Positions 62,963 to 64,000 of a stretch of DNA of 64,000 nucleotides are shown in pieces; positions within the stretch are counted from its first letter, which is position 1; each line of letters opens with the position of its first letter. The position numbers and the translations under genes are program-made. The notes under the pieces were generated by a model. It ran no database searches. It saw nothing but the letters and a program-made list of their open reading frames with translations, and was not told the DNA's origin. Origin of the DNA: Ruminococcus sp. HUN007 (GTDB lineage: Bacteria > Bacillota > Clostridia > Oscillospirales > Ruminococcaceae); contig NZ_JOOA01000002.1 of the NCBI RefSeq assembly GCF_000712055.1, positions 3,189,929 through 3,253,928 on the forward strand. The letters run 5' to 3'.

Positions 62963-63539
62963 TGACAGATAAACTGCTTTTCAGAAAACAGGCGCTTAAA
63001 ATGCGTTCCGAACTTTTTCCTTCTGCAGAAAAAAAGAAAGAGGCAGATCTTAAGATCCTTGAAAACCTCGTAAACGCAGATCTTATCAGGAAAGCAGAAA
63101 TCGTCCTTACCTATGTTTCATACAGAGATGAAGCAGATACTTTAAAACTTTATAGAATATCTTTTGTCAGAAGGCATCAGTACTGCCGTTCCCCGCTGCA
63201 GAAAGCAGGGAGAGATGGACTTTTTCATGATAAAAAGTTTTGAGGATTTAAAACCTTCTTTCATGGGAATACCGGAGCCGGAATATGACGAGACCCGACT
63301 GGTTCGTAATTTTACCGGTGCTCTCTGTATCGTTCCGGGAACAGCCTTTGATCTTAAGGGAAACCGTACAGGTTTACGGCGGAGGATATTACGACAGGTT
63401 TTAAGCCGTGAAAAAGGACGTAACACCGGCAGGAATCTGCTACAGCCCGCTTGTCTTTGATGAGGTACCTTCAGAACCTCACGATGTAAGCGTTGACTAT
63501 ATAATAACAGAGAAAGGAATAATAGATATCAATGGATAA
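62959..63539 (+). pseudogene. 5-formyltetrahydrofolate cyclo-ligase, frameshifted
   Basis: The N-terminus LLFRKQALKMRSELFPSAEK with IVLTYVSYRDEADT fits the family. One T too many near 63152 breaks the frame; after correction EYLLSEGISTAVPRC follows, then GIPEPE and IVPGTAFD. A second extra T near 63375 hides the expected YGGGYYDRF motif, and a stop follows in that frame near 63400. The last part reads GICYSPLVFDEVPSEPHDVS and ends TAA at 63537-63539. The enzyme would recycle 5-formyl-THF, fitting the neighbouring thyX. Confidence 0.75.
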
Positions 63540-64000
63540 TCAGAAAGATGAAAACGGTCAGGAAAGAAATAAAAAGACCTGCTTCGTCCGGAAACAAGCC
63601 AAAAGGCCACGTTTTTCAGGATTTTATGAAGGCAATTTCTTGCACCTGCACCGCCTCCGAAGAAGAAAAGACCTTCAAAGGTGATTCCGATATATCAGAC
63701 CTAAGAAAGGAAACCGTATAGGCAATAAGCCTTGTGGTTTATTTTCCGCTATACTCAGTGTATCAGTACTCTCATCTATAGGAATAATATTCTTAGCCAG
63801 AGAATTTCTCGGTATAGACAAGAGTGCGGCTACCTACATTGTAAATATTCCGGAAAACGCAACGACTGATGACGTTATCAGAATAATGACTGTTGATCAG
63901 GAGAAGAACAGGAAGGAACCTATTATCAAGGTCGATAAAATGTTCAGGATCCTCGCTGACCTTCAGGAGAGACGAAACGAAGAACCTATAGAGTATGTTT
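63532..64000 (+). pseudogene. Possible MltG-like endolytic transglycosylase, 5' part with frameshifts
   Basis: An ATG at 63532 overlaps the previous gene's end by eight bases. The N-terminal part is hydrophilic; a proline/lysine stretch (APAPPPKKKRPSKVIPIYQ) appears in another frame, then a membrane helix and AATYIVNIPENATTDDVIRI run open to the window end. A cytoplasmic tail, one helix and an outer beta-type motif of that form resemble MltG/YceG proteins, which cut nascent peptidoglycan. At least two frameshifts are needed, so the call is tentative. Confidence 0.45.

Overview
The window looks like a chromosomal segment of a Gram-positive anaerobe of the Ruminococcus group (Oscillospiraceae). 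The sequence evidence is a secreted protein with a C-terminal type I dockerin, a lysine riboswitch in front of asd-dapA-dapB, an indolepyruvate:ferredoxin oxidoreductase/phenylacetate-CoA ligase cluster, a two-gene SufC/SufB-type system, ThyX instead of ThyA, and consensus sigma-A promoters with 17-base spacers. The genus is an inference.

Layout. 1-4.1 kb: end of a surface-polysaccharide locus (flippase, WecB, Ugd, acyltransferase-like protein). 4.3-6.9 kb: alaS. 7.0-19.3 kb: an AT-rich accessory island with two defective IS copies of common origin. Between them lie a PD-(D/E)XK nuclease-like gene and an ATPase stub cut off by the second IS. Beyond them are a DUF2971 gene split by a 109-bp mobile repeat and a tight three-gene operon: metallophosphatase-STAND NTPase-helical repeat protein, unknown 234-aa protein, PIN-like protein. 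This operon is the best candidate for an undescribed (probably antiphage) system. 19.4-23.4 kb: glmS, a frameshifted VanZ gene, a CapD-type dehydratase. 23.5-26.3 kb: Rpn-type nuclease and dockerin protein on the minus strand. 26.3-27.1 kb: a tandemly duplicated Val-Asp-Gly-Cys tRNA array.

27.2-35.3 kb (minus strand): small membrane protein, hslO, methyltransferase, TrpR-like regulator, two sister diguanylate cyclases, HAD phosphatase, tgt, queA. 35.6-40.3 kb: a third GGDEF protein, then the riboswitch-controlled lysine/DAP genes. 40.4-44.3 kb: two AAA-ATPase/PD-(D/E)XK genes separated by an IS66 remnant, the second flanked by direct repeats. 44.5-48.9 kb: iorA-iorB-paaK-ACT. 49.2-57.6 kb: ECF sigma factor, membrane beta-propeller protein, DUF4349 lipoprotein, membrane protein, SWIM/SNF2 helicase. 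57.8-64 kb: sufC-sufB, frameshifted Gx transporter, potassium channel, thyX, then frameshifted DJ-1, 5-FTHF cyclo-ligase and an MltG-like gene running off the end.

The main cross-cutting feature is a family of about 109-bp interspersed elements. They have 13-bp inverted ends (GGAAACRCTGATT), three internal hairpins and, where clean, a 4-bp YTAA target duplication. Stems differ between copies but stay paired, and most copies sit just after stop codons or between cistrons. A second family is a C/G-rich palindrome with a G-quadruplex motif. Several genes, mainly after 59.6 kb, carry single-base homopolymer length changes that break the frame; sequencing error is a serious alternative to real decay there.
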